From JAABRU01 sp050180235 (GTDB lineage: Bacteria; Desulfobacterota; Desulfobacteria; Desulfobacterales; Desulfococcaceae), in NCBI GenBank assembly GCA_050180235.1, contig JBFXEJ010000015.1, positions 9,716 to 73,715 on the forward strand: a DNA stretch of 64,000 nucleotides, read 5' to 3'. This document shows positions 1-9,077 of this stretch, piece by piece. The notes under the pieces are model-generated. The model saw only the letters and a program-made list of their open reading frames with translations, was not told the DNA's origin and ran no database searches. The translations under genes and the position numbers were made by a program. Numbering within the stretch: position 1 is the first letter of the stretch; each line of letters begins with the position of its first letter.

Positions 1-1
1 C

Positions 2-1294
2 TGCAACAGTATAAGTGACAACAAGGTAGGAATTTATACTTATAATTCAAGCCCTCAGATTACCAGCAACAACTTTGAAAATAACGAAACCGGTCTTTAC
101 AATTCTACTTCCGGTTATGTTATTGCTGTTAATAACTGGTGGAATGATGCAAACGGGCCGAATAACGGCGGAGACACGGTTTCCGGAAATGTTACATTTA
201 CCCCCTGGCTGCCAGAACCAAGTGCCTGTGTTTCTTCGGGGCCTCCTGTTAATCCTCCCGGCGGAAACTGCACAGAAGATGACAGCGGTTCCATAGATAT
301 TCCCACTGTCATTGTCAGCCACGGCAGCCCGATCATTGTTCCTGTCAGAATTCAGAAGGCTCCCAACAATGCTGAAGCCCTGGGTTTTGACATTACCGTC
401 CCGGATGGACTGATATATGCCGGATTTGAAAAAGGTTCCCTGCTTCCGTCCAATTATATGGCAGATGTAAGCCATATTACAGCCGGCATCTTCCGCTGCG
501 GCGCATACCGAGCCGGCGGATCAGAGTTGATTTCTGCGGGATCATCCGGTGAAATCATCAGACTTATTTTTGCTGCAGATTCTGCACAGGATTTCACGGA
601 TTCACAGATAACCATCTCCGAACTGAAAGACAGCATTGCAGGCTGGTCTGTTTCTCCGGGATGCATAAGCGTAAATACAGAATGCAGTGAAAATGACACC
701 GGTTCCATAGACATTCCCACTGTGAATGTTACTCCGGGGCTTTCTGTGAGCATTCCGGTAAGAATTCAGAACGCGCCCGGTAAAGTTGAATCTCTGGGAT
801 TTGACATCACCATACCTTACGGACTCAGCTATGACCACTTTGAAAAAGGTTCCATGCTTCCGTCCAATTATATGATGGATGCAAATCTTATCTCTGAAAA
901 CACCCTTCGATGCGGTGCATACCGCCTTGGCGGAACAGATGTGATTTCAGCAGGAGAATCCGGAGAAATCATCAGGATTACCTTTCAGACGGACAGCAGC
1001 TTTACAGGTTCCCAGATAAATATGGGCGGGCTGAAAGATGATATCAGAACATGGACAGCTTCTCCGGGATGCGTAGTTGTGGATGACTGCAACGGAGATA
1101 TTAACAAAGATGGGGATATTACCCCCGCAGATGCGCTCTGCGCTTTCCAGAAATATCTGATGATATGCCCCACATCATCGGGTCTGGAGTGTGATTCTTT
1201 CTGTGCCGATGTCAACAGAGACGGAACCGACACTCCGGCAGATGCGCTCTGCATTTTCCGCAAATACCTGAAACAGCCAAGCTGTCTGGATTGA
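2..1294 (+). CDS. Beta-helix / double-cohesin / dockerin secreted protein (5' partial)
   Basis: The frame is open from the window edge, so the N-terminus is missing. The first ~65 visible residues are short Asn- and Gly-rich turns (SISDNKVGIY, ITSNNFENNETG) typical of NosD/pectate-lyase-like right-handed beta-helices. Two cohesin-like modules follow, each opening with SIDIPTV and containing LGFDIT and GSxLPSNYM signatures; they are close paralogues of each other. The end is a type I dockerin with two calcium loops (DINKDGDITPADAL and DVNRDGTDTPADAL) and extra cysteines. Inference: an exported surface protein able to bind partners or other copies through cohesin-dockerin pairing. Cohesin and dockerin on one chain suggests self-assembly rather than a classical scaffoldin. 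Confidence 0.8.
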   Translation, partial: CNSISDNKVGIYTYNSSPQITSNNFENNETGLYNSTSGYVIAVNNWWNDANGPNNGGDTVSGNVTFTPWLPEPSACVSSGPPVNPPGGNCTEDDSGSIDIPTVIVSHGSPIIVPVRIQKAPNNAEALGFDITVPDGLIYAGFEKGSLLPSNYMADVSHITAGIFRCGAYRAGGSELISAGSSGEIIRLIFAADSAQDFTDSQITISELKDSIAGWSVSPGCISVNTECSENDTGSIDIPTVNVTPGLSVSIPVRIQNAPGKVESLGFDITIPYGLSYDHFEKGSMLPSNYMMDANLISENTLRCGAYRLGGTDVISAGESGEIIRITFQTDSSFTGSQINMGGLKDDIRTWTASPGCVVVDDCNGDINKDGDITPADALCAFQKYLMICPTSSGLECDSFCADVNRDGTDTPADALCIFRKYLKQPSCLD

Positions 1295-1296
1295 TT

Positions 1297-1449
1297 ATAA
1301 CTACAGGGATTTTATGTAAGAAAGGATTGCAGGCAGGGATTGTCAGGTTTTGAAATCCCTGCTTAAAATAATCCATGCAGTTATTGACGGATTATAAGCA
1401 GGGATTGCCAATTCTTTGAAATTCCTGCTTAAAAAATAATCCATGCGGT
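1297..1449. repeat. Two palindromic repeat units after dockerin gene
   Basis: Two ~80-bp units follow the stop codon. Each starts near AACTACAGGGATT or GATTATAAGCAGGGATT and ends in the inverted form (AAATCCCTGCTTAAAA, then AATCCATGCRGT), so each can fold into a long imperfect hairpin. Related units occur as a triplet at 5998-6269 after another dockerin gene. They could terminate transcription or be MITE-like; the sequence does not decide. Confidence 0.55.
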
Positions 1450-1588
1450 AACTGATGTTACGCCGGTCTTTCAGAGACGGGCAGATTGCCGGGGCAGATG
1501 TCATTCCGGCAAAAGACGGAATCCAGCAGTGTCAGCCTGTTCCGGATATCGGTTTTCGACAGTATGACAATTCGGCGTAACATCAGTT
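1450..1588. repeat. 139-bp inverted-repeat element
   Basis: Exact 15-bp inverted termini (AACTGATGTTACGCC at 1450-1464 and its reverse complement at 1574-1588) enclose ~109 bp with no reading frame. No clear target duplication was found. The size and perfect termini suggest a small non-autonomous element. The remaining gap to the next gene (1589-1695) shows only the ribosome-binding site of that gene. Confidence 0.5.
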
Positions 1589-1695
1589 TACAAAAAGCGC
1601 AGAGACTGTTTGCTGGCAGGTATTTTTGTTGATTTTCTCATGAATTCCTGTTATCAGAAATCCCTGTGAAAAACTTAATCCAAACGAGGTGAAAA

Positions 1696-2634
1696 ATGGA
1701 AAAAATGACAGTAAAAGCAGTAAAAGGAATCATGTTCATCGTTTTTGTTTGCCTGATAAGCACCACCGCAAATGCGGCCTCTCTTGAAGTCACATGCCCT
1801 GACTGTGCAAATGCCACAGTTGGCAGTGAGATTATCTGCACGGTATCCATCAATTCCGCTCCCAATGAGGTAACGAGTTTCGGTTTTGAGTTCTTGTATG
1901 ATTCTGCTGTATTGAGTTACAAATCCTTTGCAAAGGGAAACCTGATTCAAAACAGATTCGCTTATTTCTTTAATGTAAATATGCAATCCCCCGGACAACT
2001 GAAATGCGGCGGTGCCGAAGATGACAATCCGCTTCCTTTGGGTTCAAGTGGAGAATTTCTCAAACTGACATTTGCAGTCAAGGCAAAAGGAAACTGCGGC
2101 GCAAAATTCAGCAATCTTGTGGATGATTTCAAATGCTGGTCTGCAAATCCGCCCATTGTACCGGAAGTTCCGGATGGACAGATTTTCAGCATTCGGGAGG
2201 ACAGCCAGGACGGTAAGTTTGTCGATACAGTTGCCGTAAACAATTACACAGGCAGTGTCAATAAAACTCTCCTCAGTTTCAGTATTACCGGAGGAAATAC
2301 AGACAATGTTTTTGCCATCAGCGATACAGGAAATATTACGGTACAGAATTCAGCCCCTCTGAATTATATGAATATTCCAGAATATTCTCTGAATATCAGT
2401 GTTTCGGCCTGCAATGAGACAACACAGTCCCTTGTCAAAGTAAAAGTGATTTCGATGAAAGGAAATGTGAACAATGATTCTGATATTGATTTGCAGGACG
2501 CAATACTTGCACTGCAAACACTGACAGGAATTCAATCTGACAGTATCAGTCTTGCGGCTGATGTAAACAATGACGGAAGAATCGGAATGGAAGAAGCCAT
2601 TTTTATCATACGGAGCGCAGCAGAAATAAAATGA
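1696..2634 (+). CDS. Secreted cohesin-cadherin-like-dockerin protein
   Basis: The 312-residue product has a signal peptide (about residues 1-27, cleavage after ANA). A cohesin-like domain (about 28-155) carries the APNEVTSFGFEF and GSSGEFLKLTF signatures shared with three other proteins here. A cadherin-like segment (about 160-255; AISDTGNITVQ) follows, then a dockerin-like pair of EF-hand loops (GNVNNDSDIDLQDA, ADVNNDGRIGMEEA, about 256-312). The start has a good ribosome-binding site (GAGGTG). The stop overlaps the next start as ATGA, so the outer-membrane protein downstream is translationally coupled. The partner and substrate are not visible from sequence. Confidence 0.8.
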   Translation: MEKMTVKAVKGIMFIVFVCLISTTANAASLEVTCPDCANATVGSEIICTVSINSAPNEVTSFGFEFLYDSAVLSYKSFAKGNLIQNRFAYFFNVNMQSPGQLKCGGAEDDNPLPLGSSGEFLKLTFAVKAKGNCGAKFSNLVDDFKCWSANPPIVPEVPDGQIFSIREDSQDGKFVDTVAVNNYTGSVNKTLLSFSITGGNTDNVFAISDTGNITVQNSAPLNYMNIPEYSLNISVSACNETTQSLVKVKVISMKGNVNNDSDIDLQDAILALQTLTGIQSDSISLAADVNNDGRIGMEEAIFIIRSAAEIK

Positions 2635-4016
2635 ACACAAAACACATCAGACATATTGTTTTTTTGGGGATTGTCCTCTGGGCAATCCCTGTTGGCATTT
2701 TTTTTGTATCACAGACCCTGGCCGGACCCATTGAAATTCCATCTTCTTTCAATCCGGTGGGTTCCGGCGCAAGGGCCATTGGAGCGGGAGGCGCGTTCAT
2801 AGCGGTGGCAGATGATGCCACCGCTGCTTCCTGGAATCCTGCGGGGCTGATTCAACTGCGGAAACCGGAATTTTCTGTTGTCACAGCAGGTTTTTATCGC
2901 GGGGAAGATTTGGAATTCGGAACCAATCCGGATGCTTCTGGTTCCAACTCTGTGTCAGATGCCAATATCAATTATCTGAGCGCAGCCTGGCCTTTTGAAC
3001 TTTTCAATCACAATATGATTGTTTCGGTAAGTTATCAGCATCTGTTTGATTTTTCCCGTGAATGGGATTTTCTTCTCAGCGAAACCGAAGGATCGCTAAG
3101 ATACCGGGATGACTGGCAGTATGAACAGAGCGGCAGTCTTTCTGCGGTCGGCGTTTCCTATGGCGTGCAGGTAATTCCGGAACATCTGTCTGCGGGTATT
3201 ACTTTCAATTTTTGGGAAGACAGTATCACGGATAATGAATGGAAGCAGAAATATAAAAGACTGCGGCATGGTTTTCAGTCTTCTGGCGATGTGTCTGATA
3301 CTTCACAGGGAGAAACTTTTACGGAATATTATAACAGAACTGAATCCTATGCTTTCAGCGGATTCAATATGAATATAGGATTTCTCTGGGACATCAATGA
3401 CACATGGCGCATTGGAGCCGTGCTGAAAACTCCTTTTACTGCTGATATAGCCTATAAGAAAAAGACATATACAGAAAAACTTTATCCGGAAAGATCAGAA
3501 CCTCCGAATATAGCTGCCGGCCTTTATAATAAAAGCGAAGAACTGACAATGCCCATGTCCTATGGCATCGGAGTTCTTTACAATTATTCTGAGAACCTGT
3601 TCTTTTCTGCGGATGTTTACAAAACCCATTGGGATGATTTTGAATACAAAGATGAAAAAGGAGAAAAAAAATCTCCGCTGACCGGAAAACCAATGGAAGA
3701 ATCCCAAACTGATCCCACGTATCAGGTCAGAATGGGCGCGGAATATCTGGTGTTCAAGGATGAAAAACGGGCAATGGCTGTGCCGTTCCGATGCGGCCTG
3801 TTTTACGATCCTGCACCTGCGGAAAACAGCCCGGATGATTATTACGGATTTTCAGTCGGTTCCGGCTTCACCCTGAACAACCGCTTTTCTCTGGATATGG
3901 CCTGGCAGTTTCGTTATGGCAATGATGTGGGGGAATATATTCTCAAAGGAATGGAATTTTCCCAGGATGTTCAGGAGCATATGCTGTATCTGTCTTTGAT
4001 TGTGTATCTGTTTTGA
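2631..4016 (+). CDS. OmpP1/FadL-family outer-membrane protein
   Basis: A 461-residue beta-barrel protein. It has a signal peptide (about 1-31) and then the family N-terminal motif GSGARAIGAGGAFIAVADDATAASWNPAG split over about residues 44-73; this plug region with the NPAG turn is typical of FadL/TodX hydrophobic-substrate transporters. The rest alternates aromatic-rich beta strands, and the chain ends in phenylalanine (IVYLF), as expected for BAM-inserted barrels. It overlaps the upstream cohesin-dockerin gene by 4 bp, so the two are co-expressed. The role is probably uptake or export of hydrophobic molecules; the specificity is unknown. Confidence 0.85.
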   Translation: MNTKHIRHIVFLGIVLWAIPVGIFFVSQTLAGPIEIPSSFNPVGSGARAIGAGGAFIAVADDATAASWNPAGLIQLRKPEFSVVTAGFYRGEDLEFGTNPDASGSNSVSDANINYLSAAWPFELFNHNMIVSVSYQHLFDFSREWDFLLSETEGSLRYRDDWQYEQSGSLSAVGVSYGVQVIPEHLSAGITFNFWEDSITDNEWKQKYKRLRHGFQSSGDVSDTSQGETFTEYYNRTESYAFSGFNMNIGFLWDINDTWRIGAVLKTPFTADIAYKKKTYTEKLYPERSEPPNIAAGLYNKSEELTMPMSYGIGVLYNYSENLFFSADVYKTHWDDFEYKDEKGEKKSPLTGKPMEESQTDPTYQVRMGAEYLVFKDEKRAMAVPFRCGLFYDPAPAENSPDDYYGFSVGSGFTLNNRFSLDMAWQFRYGNDVGEYILKGMEFSQDVQEHMLYLSLIVYLF

Positions 4017-4067
4017 GGTGTGTTATTGTCTGAACCCCTGACAATCACGCAGAAAATTTAACGGTAC

Positions 4068-4137
4068 AGCCACGAATTGCACGAATAACACGAATTATGG
4101 TTTGTGCAATTCGTGCAGATTCGTGTCATTCGTGGCT
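4068..4137. repeat. CCACGAAT palindromic repeat (single copy)
   Basis: AGCCACGAAT at the left end and ATTCGTGGCT at the right end form an inverted repeat around internal CACGAAT direct repeats. This is the same family as at 43258-43330, 43810-43965, 46182-46256, 48045-48113 and the array at 49356-50091. Flanking sequence (AATTTAACGGTACAG on one side, TTTAAATTA on the other) is also shared with the 46-kb copy, so the mobile unit is larger than the palindrome. Confidence 0.75.
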
Positions 4138-4250
4138 GATTTAAATTATATTAAGTTAAGGAAGTTCCACCGAAATGTTTAAGAGGCGGTATATAATTCA
4201 TAATTTTCTAAATTATTGTTGTCCTTTCAGGACGGTGTACAGGAGGAAAT

Positions 4251-5993
4251 ATGAAAAAATTTAATTTGGGCATGACAATTTTTGCAATGGCTTTTTGTTT
4301 TTTCTGCCATAATGCGCTGGCTGCCGATTTGGAAATGCAGAGTACAGCAGCACAGGCGGAAAAAGAGATGACACTTACCTTTTCCATCAGCAATGCACCC
4401 AATGCAGTGTATTCGTTTGGATTTGATCTTTCCTATGATGCAACTCTGATGGAATACAAATCTTACAGTTTTGCCGGTTCTCTGGTTCAGCAGTTTGAAT
4501 TTCTGCATGTCAATCCTTTTTCCGCAGGAAAAATCCGGGTGGGCGGCATGGATGCAGGTTCCAATATCATTGCCCAGAATGCTTCCGGAAGCCTTGTTAC
4601 TCTGACATTTACTGTACTGAAACCGGGAAGTGCGCAGATCAGCATTCAGAATCAGACAGATGATATAGCAGCATGGTCTGCGGCAAATGCACAGATTCTC
4701 AGCAAAGATGCGTATGAACCGGATAATCTGCATCCCCTTGCCGGAGTGATTGACAAGGTACAGCGTCATAATTTCCATGAAGCCGGAGATGCGGACTGGG
4801 GCATGGTTTACGGAACAGCGGGAAAATCCTATACCGTGAAAACAGGCAATGCAGAGGCCAACTGTGATACGGTGATTGAACTGTATGGTATAGACGGCCA
4901 GACGCTGATTATGTCCAAAAATGATAACGGAGCAGGAACCGGTGATAGCCTTGCATGGTCATGCACACAGGATACCATTTATTTTGTGAAAATAACACAC
5001 AGTAATCCCAATGTTTTTGGTGACGGAACAGCTTATGATCTTTGGGTGGAATATCCTCCGGAATTTGATGCGTATGAATCGGATGATACAGCAGATAAAG
5101 CAAAAAAAATCATTGTTGACTTCAGACCTCAACGTCACAGTTTTCTCACGCAGAATGATGAAGATTGGGTGAAATTTGAGACAGTACCAGCGCAGTTATA
5201 TACAATAGAAGTAAAAAATCATGGAGATAACACGGATATTATCATAGAACTTTACGCGATGGGAAACAGTCAGACTCGAAAAAGCGGAAGAAGCGATCCA
5301 GCCGTCTCTTTGTTAAAAACAGAGAACAGCAATGGAATCGGTGAAGATGAAACTATGATATGGGAATCTCCACTGGAAGGAACCATTTACGTTAAAGTAA
5401 CAAATTCCAAAGACAGTTATGGGGAAGGTACAGATTATGATCTCCGGGTGGCAAGAACCGGTGCCAAACTTCCGGGCACTGTTTTCGGTGTTGTCAAATC
5501 AGCATTGTCTGATATGCCATTGGAAGATGTTCGGGTTGAAATCAGATGCGATCCGCCAGATACTTGTGATTTCAATTATCTTTATGATAAAACAAATGCT
5601 TATGGATGCTATAATCTTAGTTTTTCAGGAGATCATATCCTGACAGCTTTAAAAGAAGGCCATCATCCATCTTTATTTATTGAAGTTATTGATAAAGACA
5701 CACAAAAGACAACAAAAGCGGCAGAATTGCCCGTTTTAGTCAAATATGATAATCAATCATTTAATATTAACATCAAAATGGCCCAATGCCTCGGCGACAC
5801 TAACGGCGATCAGGAAATTACCGCGGCAGATGCTTTGATTGCATTTGATTCCTACTTGCAGAGAAATCCGACAACATATGGGTTTGATCCGGATATGGTA
5901 TGCTGTGATGTGAACAGAGACGGAACGTGTACTCCGGCGGATGCGCTTTGCATTTTTCAGAAATTTATGAAAAGACCATGTTGTTTGGATTGA
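4251..5993 (+). CDS. Secreted cohesin / PPC x2 / carboxypeptidase-regulatory / dockerin protein
   Basis: 580 residues. Signal peptide about 1-24 (NALA-A). Cohesin-like domain about 25-150. Two pre-peptidase C-terminal-like domains about 155-270 and 272-405, each beginning DAYEPDN or DAYESDD with a DADW or DEDW turn. A CarboxypepD_reg-like beta domain spans about 412-512 (GTVFGVVKSA...LEDVRVEI). A type I dockerin occupies about 517-580 (DTNGDQEITAADAL, DVNRDGTCTPADAL). The start follows AGGAGG. The domain set is that of an exported, surface-assembled adhesin or scaffold-like protein; no catalytic domain is visible. Confidence 0.8.
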   Translation: MKKFNLGMTIFAMAFCFFCHNALAADLEMQSTAAQAEKEMTLTFSISNAPNAVYSFGFDLSYDATLMEYKSYSFAGSLVQQFEFLHVNPFSAGKIRVGGMDAGSNIIAQNASGSLVTLTFTVLKPGSAQISIQNQTDDIAAWSAANAQILSKDAYEPDNLHPLAGVIDKVQRHNFHEAGDADWGMVYGTAGKSYTVKTGNAEANCDTVIELYGIDGQTLIMSKNDNGAGTGDSLAWSCTQDTIYFVKITHSNPNVFGDGTAYDLWVEYPPEFDAYESDDTADKAKKIIVDFRPQRHSFLTQNDEDWVKFETVPAQLYTIEVKNHGDNTDIIIELYAMGNSQTRKSGRSDPAVSLLKTENSNGIGEDETMIWESPLEGTIYVKVTNSKDSYGEGTDYDLRVARTGAKLPGTVFGVVKSALSDMPLEDVRVEIRCDPPDTCDFNYLYDKTNAYGCYNLSFSGDHILTALKEGHHPSLFIEVIDKDTQKTTKAAELPVLVKYDNQSFNINIKMAQCLGDTNGDQEITAADALIAFDSYLQRNPTTYGFDPDMVCCDVNRDGTCTPADALCIFQKFMKRPCCLD

Positions 5994-5997
5994 ATAT

Positions 5998-6269
5998 AAC
6001 TACAAGGATTTTATGTAAGAAGGGATTTTTTGCCACTTTGCTGGAATTTTTTCTTAAAAGGATCCCTGTAGTATGATAACTACAAGGATTTCATATAAGA
6101 AAGGGTTTTTTGCCACTTCACTGGCATTTGTTTAAATCCTTTCTTAAAAAAATCCCTTTAATTCTGTCCAAAGTAAATGCTGATAACTACAGGGAGTTAT
6201 GTAAAAAAGGATTTTTTGGCACTTCACTGGCATTTGTTTAAATCCTTTCTTAAAAAAATCCCTGTAGTT
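5998..6269. repeat. Three tandem palindromic repeat units
   Basis: Three related units (5998-6072, 6078-6163, 6184-6269) each begin AACTACARGG and end in the inverted AATCCCTGTAGT or a variant. Inner segments TTTTTTGCCACTT and CTTAAAAAAAT are conserved. They relate to the pair at 1297-1449. Strong hairpins are expected in RNA, so they may end or attenuate the transcript of the dockerin gene. Confidence 0.6.
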
Positions 6270-6290
6270 TCAGATGAGGTCAGATGAGGT

Positions 6291-8375
6291 TTGCTTATGA
6301 TTGACAAGATTAAATTCCCCCGCAGAAATTACAAAAAAAACAAAGAGAAACACCAAAAAAATCTCTGTGTTCTCTGTGAAACCTCTGTGTTCTCTGTGGG
6401 AAACAAAAAAATTGGCATATCTCTGTCACTTGCATTTCTGCTTGTTTTATTCCTGGTGCTCACATCCTGCCAGCACACTCCACGTTCTGTATGTGAAAAA
6501 CAGGGCATTCGCTATTGCAGAACCCAGGGCATTTTCGGCGGAAAATGGTTTGATTATTATGAACGCGGTCTTTCCTGCATGGAAGGACAGTGTTATGATG
6601 CAGCCATGTCTGATTTCACGCAGGCCATCCGGCGCAAAGATGCAGATATGCGAATGGCACGGACTTACGGATTTCATTTTGCAGACTATTTTCCGCACCG
6701 GGAAAAAGGCATTGTCCATTATCTGCTCGGTGATTATGAACACGCGCAGAAAGAACTGGAAATCTCGCTGCAAAGTGTGCGCACTGAAAAAGCACTGATA
6801 TGGCTGGATGAAGTCCGCAGAAAACTGCTGGATCAGGCAGGACAGGCTCCGGAACAATCTGTTCTTGCACTGGATTTTTCTGATATGACAAGGGATTCTG
6901 ATGGTATATTCCACACAAACAAAGATCCGCTTATTCTGTCCGGATCAGCCGCAGATCAGCACTATGTTTCCGCCATTTTCATGGAAGATCAGTTTGAAGG
7001 CCGCACACAAACCCGGAAAATATTTCTGGAATCCTCGGAACAGAAAACCGCATTCCGGGAAGAATTTTCACCTGAAGATGGACTGCATCACATTCGCATT
7101 ATTGCAGAAAATCTGCTGTACGGACAGACAGTACAGAAATTTCAGATTTATGCGGATCGCACAGGCCCGCTCATTGTTTTGGAAATTTTTAATCCCGGCA
7201 TTCTCATCAAAGGATTTGTGCGGGATGAATCCGGTCAGATTTCTCTTGCAATGAACGGAAAACCTGTAACACTTGTCCAAAAGGAAAACCTCTGGCAGTT
7301 TGAAATACCATTGCACGCAGATACAGCTTTTCCCACACTTACAGCCATTGATATGGTGGGAAATCAGACAGTTGCTGTTTTGGGAGAAAACATGTCAGCA
7401 GGAAATTCCAATCTTTTTGCACAATCGGCAAATGCAATAACTGACACAGAACCGGGATTTCATTCCCCCAGACCGGTGATTGCACTCAAAGACTGGGCAG
7501 ATCAGGAAACCGTTTATGCAGACAGGGTTTTGCTTCAGGGGCAGGTGAAAAGTGATGCGTCCATTACAGAACTGCACATAAACGGCAAATCTGCTCCAAA
7601 CAGTACAGGTACGCTGATTTTTTTCACGCATTCCCTGAAACTGGAGGAAGGAGAAAACAAATTAACAATTGCGGCACGGGATGCAATTGGCAGAGAAAAC
7701 ATCAAAACCGTTTTCATTGAAAGAAAAATCCCCCAGGCATTTCAGTGGAAAAACAGATTCCGGCTGGCAGTGCATCCCTTTGACGGAGCGGAAATATCTG
7801 CGGAAACAAAGCAGTTTCAGTATCTTTGGCTGCAACAGCTTGCAGATCGCAGACGCTTCTGCCTGCTGATGCGCAAGGAAATACAGAAAATCCTGAGCGA
7901 CTTTCCTTCACTTCCGGATCGCAGTTCGCATCAGCCGCCCCATGCCATGATTTTCGGTATGATACATCAGACAGACAGGGGAACCGAGATTGTGGCGGAA
8001 CTTACAGACAAAACATCTGAATCCATTGCATTTGCAGATGTGTATGCACTTCGGGGAAAACAGGATTCTCCGCAACTGCTCGCGGACAGACTTGCTGAAA
8101 AATTCCACAGAAAATTTCCGCTGCACAATGGAACAGTTACGGAAATCACGAATGAAATCATGCAGATCAAAAATTCAAATACTATGGCCGTTCAGGAGAA
8201 AAACAGAATGCAATGGCCCATGCTGATTTTCCGTCCGGAAAAGGCAAATCCGGATTTCCGGGGCTGTGATACCCTTATTGTGGGTTTTTCCCGAATCAGC
8301 CAAATTCTGCCGGACGGATATGAAAGCCATTTTATACCCGGAACCTGCATCGGAGACAGGAGCATCACCCAGTGA
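6291..8375 (+). CDS. TPR-containing outer lipoprotein of the CHAT-sigma locus
   Basis: 694 residues from the first ATG. A lipobox (LVLTSC, Cys60) follows a hydrophobic stretch. The first ~35 codons run through a CTCTGTGTTCTCTGTG repeat, so the native start may be the GTG at 6396, which would put the lipid Cys at position 25. TPR-like helices span about 75-185 (YERGLSCMEGQCYDAAMSDF, GIVHYLLGDYEHAQKELE). The middle has beta-sandwich-like segments. The C-terminal part (about 490-640; LAVHPFDG, then RRFCLLMRKEIQKIL) resembles the CsgG/TolB-N-like fold. Its stop overlaps the GTG start of the sigma factor. No enzyme motif was seen. Inference: an envelope sensor or partner for the sigma factor and CHAT protease downstream. 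Confidence 0.65.
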   Translation: MLMIDKIKFPRRNYKKNKEKHQKNLCVLCETSVFSVGNKKIGISLSLAFLLVLFLVLTSCQHTPRSVCEKQGIRYCRTQGIFGGKWFDYYERGLSCMEGQCYDAAMSDFTQAIRRKDADMRMARTYGFHFADYFPHREKGIVHYLLGDYEHAQKELEISLQSVRTEKALIWLDEVRRKLLDQAGQAPEQSVLALDFSDMTRDSDGIFHTNKDPLILSGSAADQHYVSAIFMEDQFEGRTQTRKIFLESSEQKTAFREEFSPEDGLHHIRIIAENLLYGQTVQKFQIYADRTGPLIVLEIFNPGILIKGFVRDESGQISLAMNGKPVTLVQKENLWQFEIPLHADTAFPTLTAIDMVGNQTVAVLGENMSAGNSNLFAQSANAITDTEPGFHSPRPVIALKDWADQETVYADRVLLQGQVKSDASITELHINGKSAPNSTGTLIFFTHSLKLEEGENKLTIAARDAIGRENIKTVFIERKIPQAFQWKNRFRLAVHPFDGAEISAETKQFQYLWLQQLADRRRFCLLMRKEIQKILSDFPSLPDRSSHQPPHAMIFGMIHQTDRGTEIVAELTDKTSESIAFADVYALRGKQDSPQLLADRLAEKFHRKFPLHNGTVTEITNEIMQIKNSNTMAVQEKNRMQWPMLIFRPEKANPDFRGCDTLIVGFSRISQILPDGYESHFIPGTCIGDRSITQ

Positions 8376-8956
8376 AAACTTTGACCAATGAACAGCAGAT
8401 GCAAATCCTTCAGGAATGTGTCAATGAAAATGAATGCAGTGCTTTGGTGCGCCAGTATCTGCATCTTGTCCGGAATACAGTCAGCAAAGTTTACAGAAGC
8501 AAAGCAATTCCTTTCACTTCTGAAGATTTGGAAGATCGGGTGCAGGATGTGTTTGAAGTTCTTTTCAAATACAACAAACAAAAACTCCGGCAGTATGATC
8601 CCAAACACGGCCTCAAGGTGGACGGATGGATTCGCCTGATTACGACACAGACTGTTCTGGATTCTTTCAAAGGCAGGCAGGATTTTATCAAAAAAAATGA
8701 TGGCTTCCGCATTCCTCTTGAGGATTTGGAGATGATGACAGGTGGCAAATATGCAGGCACGGATACTGAAACCGCCTGTATCCTGTCTGATGCCACAGAA
8801 AAACTTCCCCCGAATGAAAAACTGGTTCTGAAACTTGAATACAAAAAAGGTTTGGCGCCGGAAGAGATTGGCAGATGTATGGGAAAAACAGCAAACAATA
8901 TCTATCAGATCAAAAAAAGAGCCATAGAAAATCTCAAAAAAATTATGTGTTTATAA
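8372..8956 (+). CDS. RNA polymerase sigma factor, sigma-70/ECF-like
   Basis: 194 residues from a GTG that overlaps the upstream stop (GTGA), so translation is coupled to the lipoprotein. Region 2 is about 20-100 (LVRQYLHLVR, then EDLEDRVQDVFEVLFKYN and the DGWIRLIT helix). Region 4 is about 135-192 (LPPNEKLVLKLEYKKGLAPE, then EEIGRCMGKTANNIYQIKKRA), a clear helix-turn-helix. Regions 1 and 3 are absent, as in ECF factors. It is followed by a hairpin array and then a zf-HC2 protein, the usual class of ECF anti-sigma factor. It likely directs a small regulon triggered by the CHAT system; the target promoters are not identified. Confidence 0.85.
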   Translation: MKTLTNEQQMQILQECVNENECSALVRQYLHLVRNTVSKVYRSKAIPFTSEDLEDRVQDVFEVLFKYNKQKLRQYDPKHGLKVDGWIRLITTQTVLDSFKGRQDFIKKNDGFRIPLEDLEMMTGGKYAGTDTETACILSDATEKLPPNEKLVLKLEYKKGLAPEEIGRCMGKTANNIYQIKKRAIENLKKIMCL

Positions 8957-9077
8957 TTTTTTTCATTTTTATGGAAAGGCATGTAAGAAAAGCAGGGTTT
9001 TTTTCGTATACATATTGCAGAAGCTTTTATAATCCTGAAATGCCCTGAATGAAATTAAGAACTGAAAAGTATCACTT

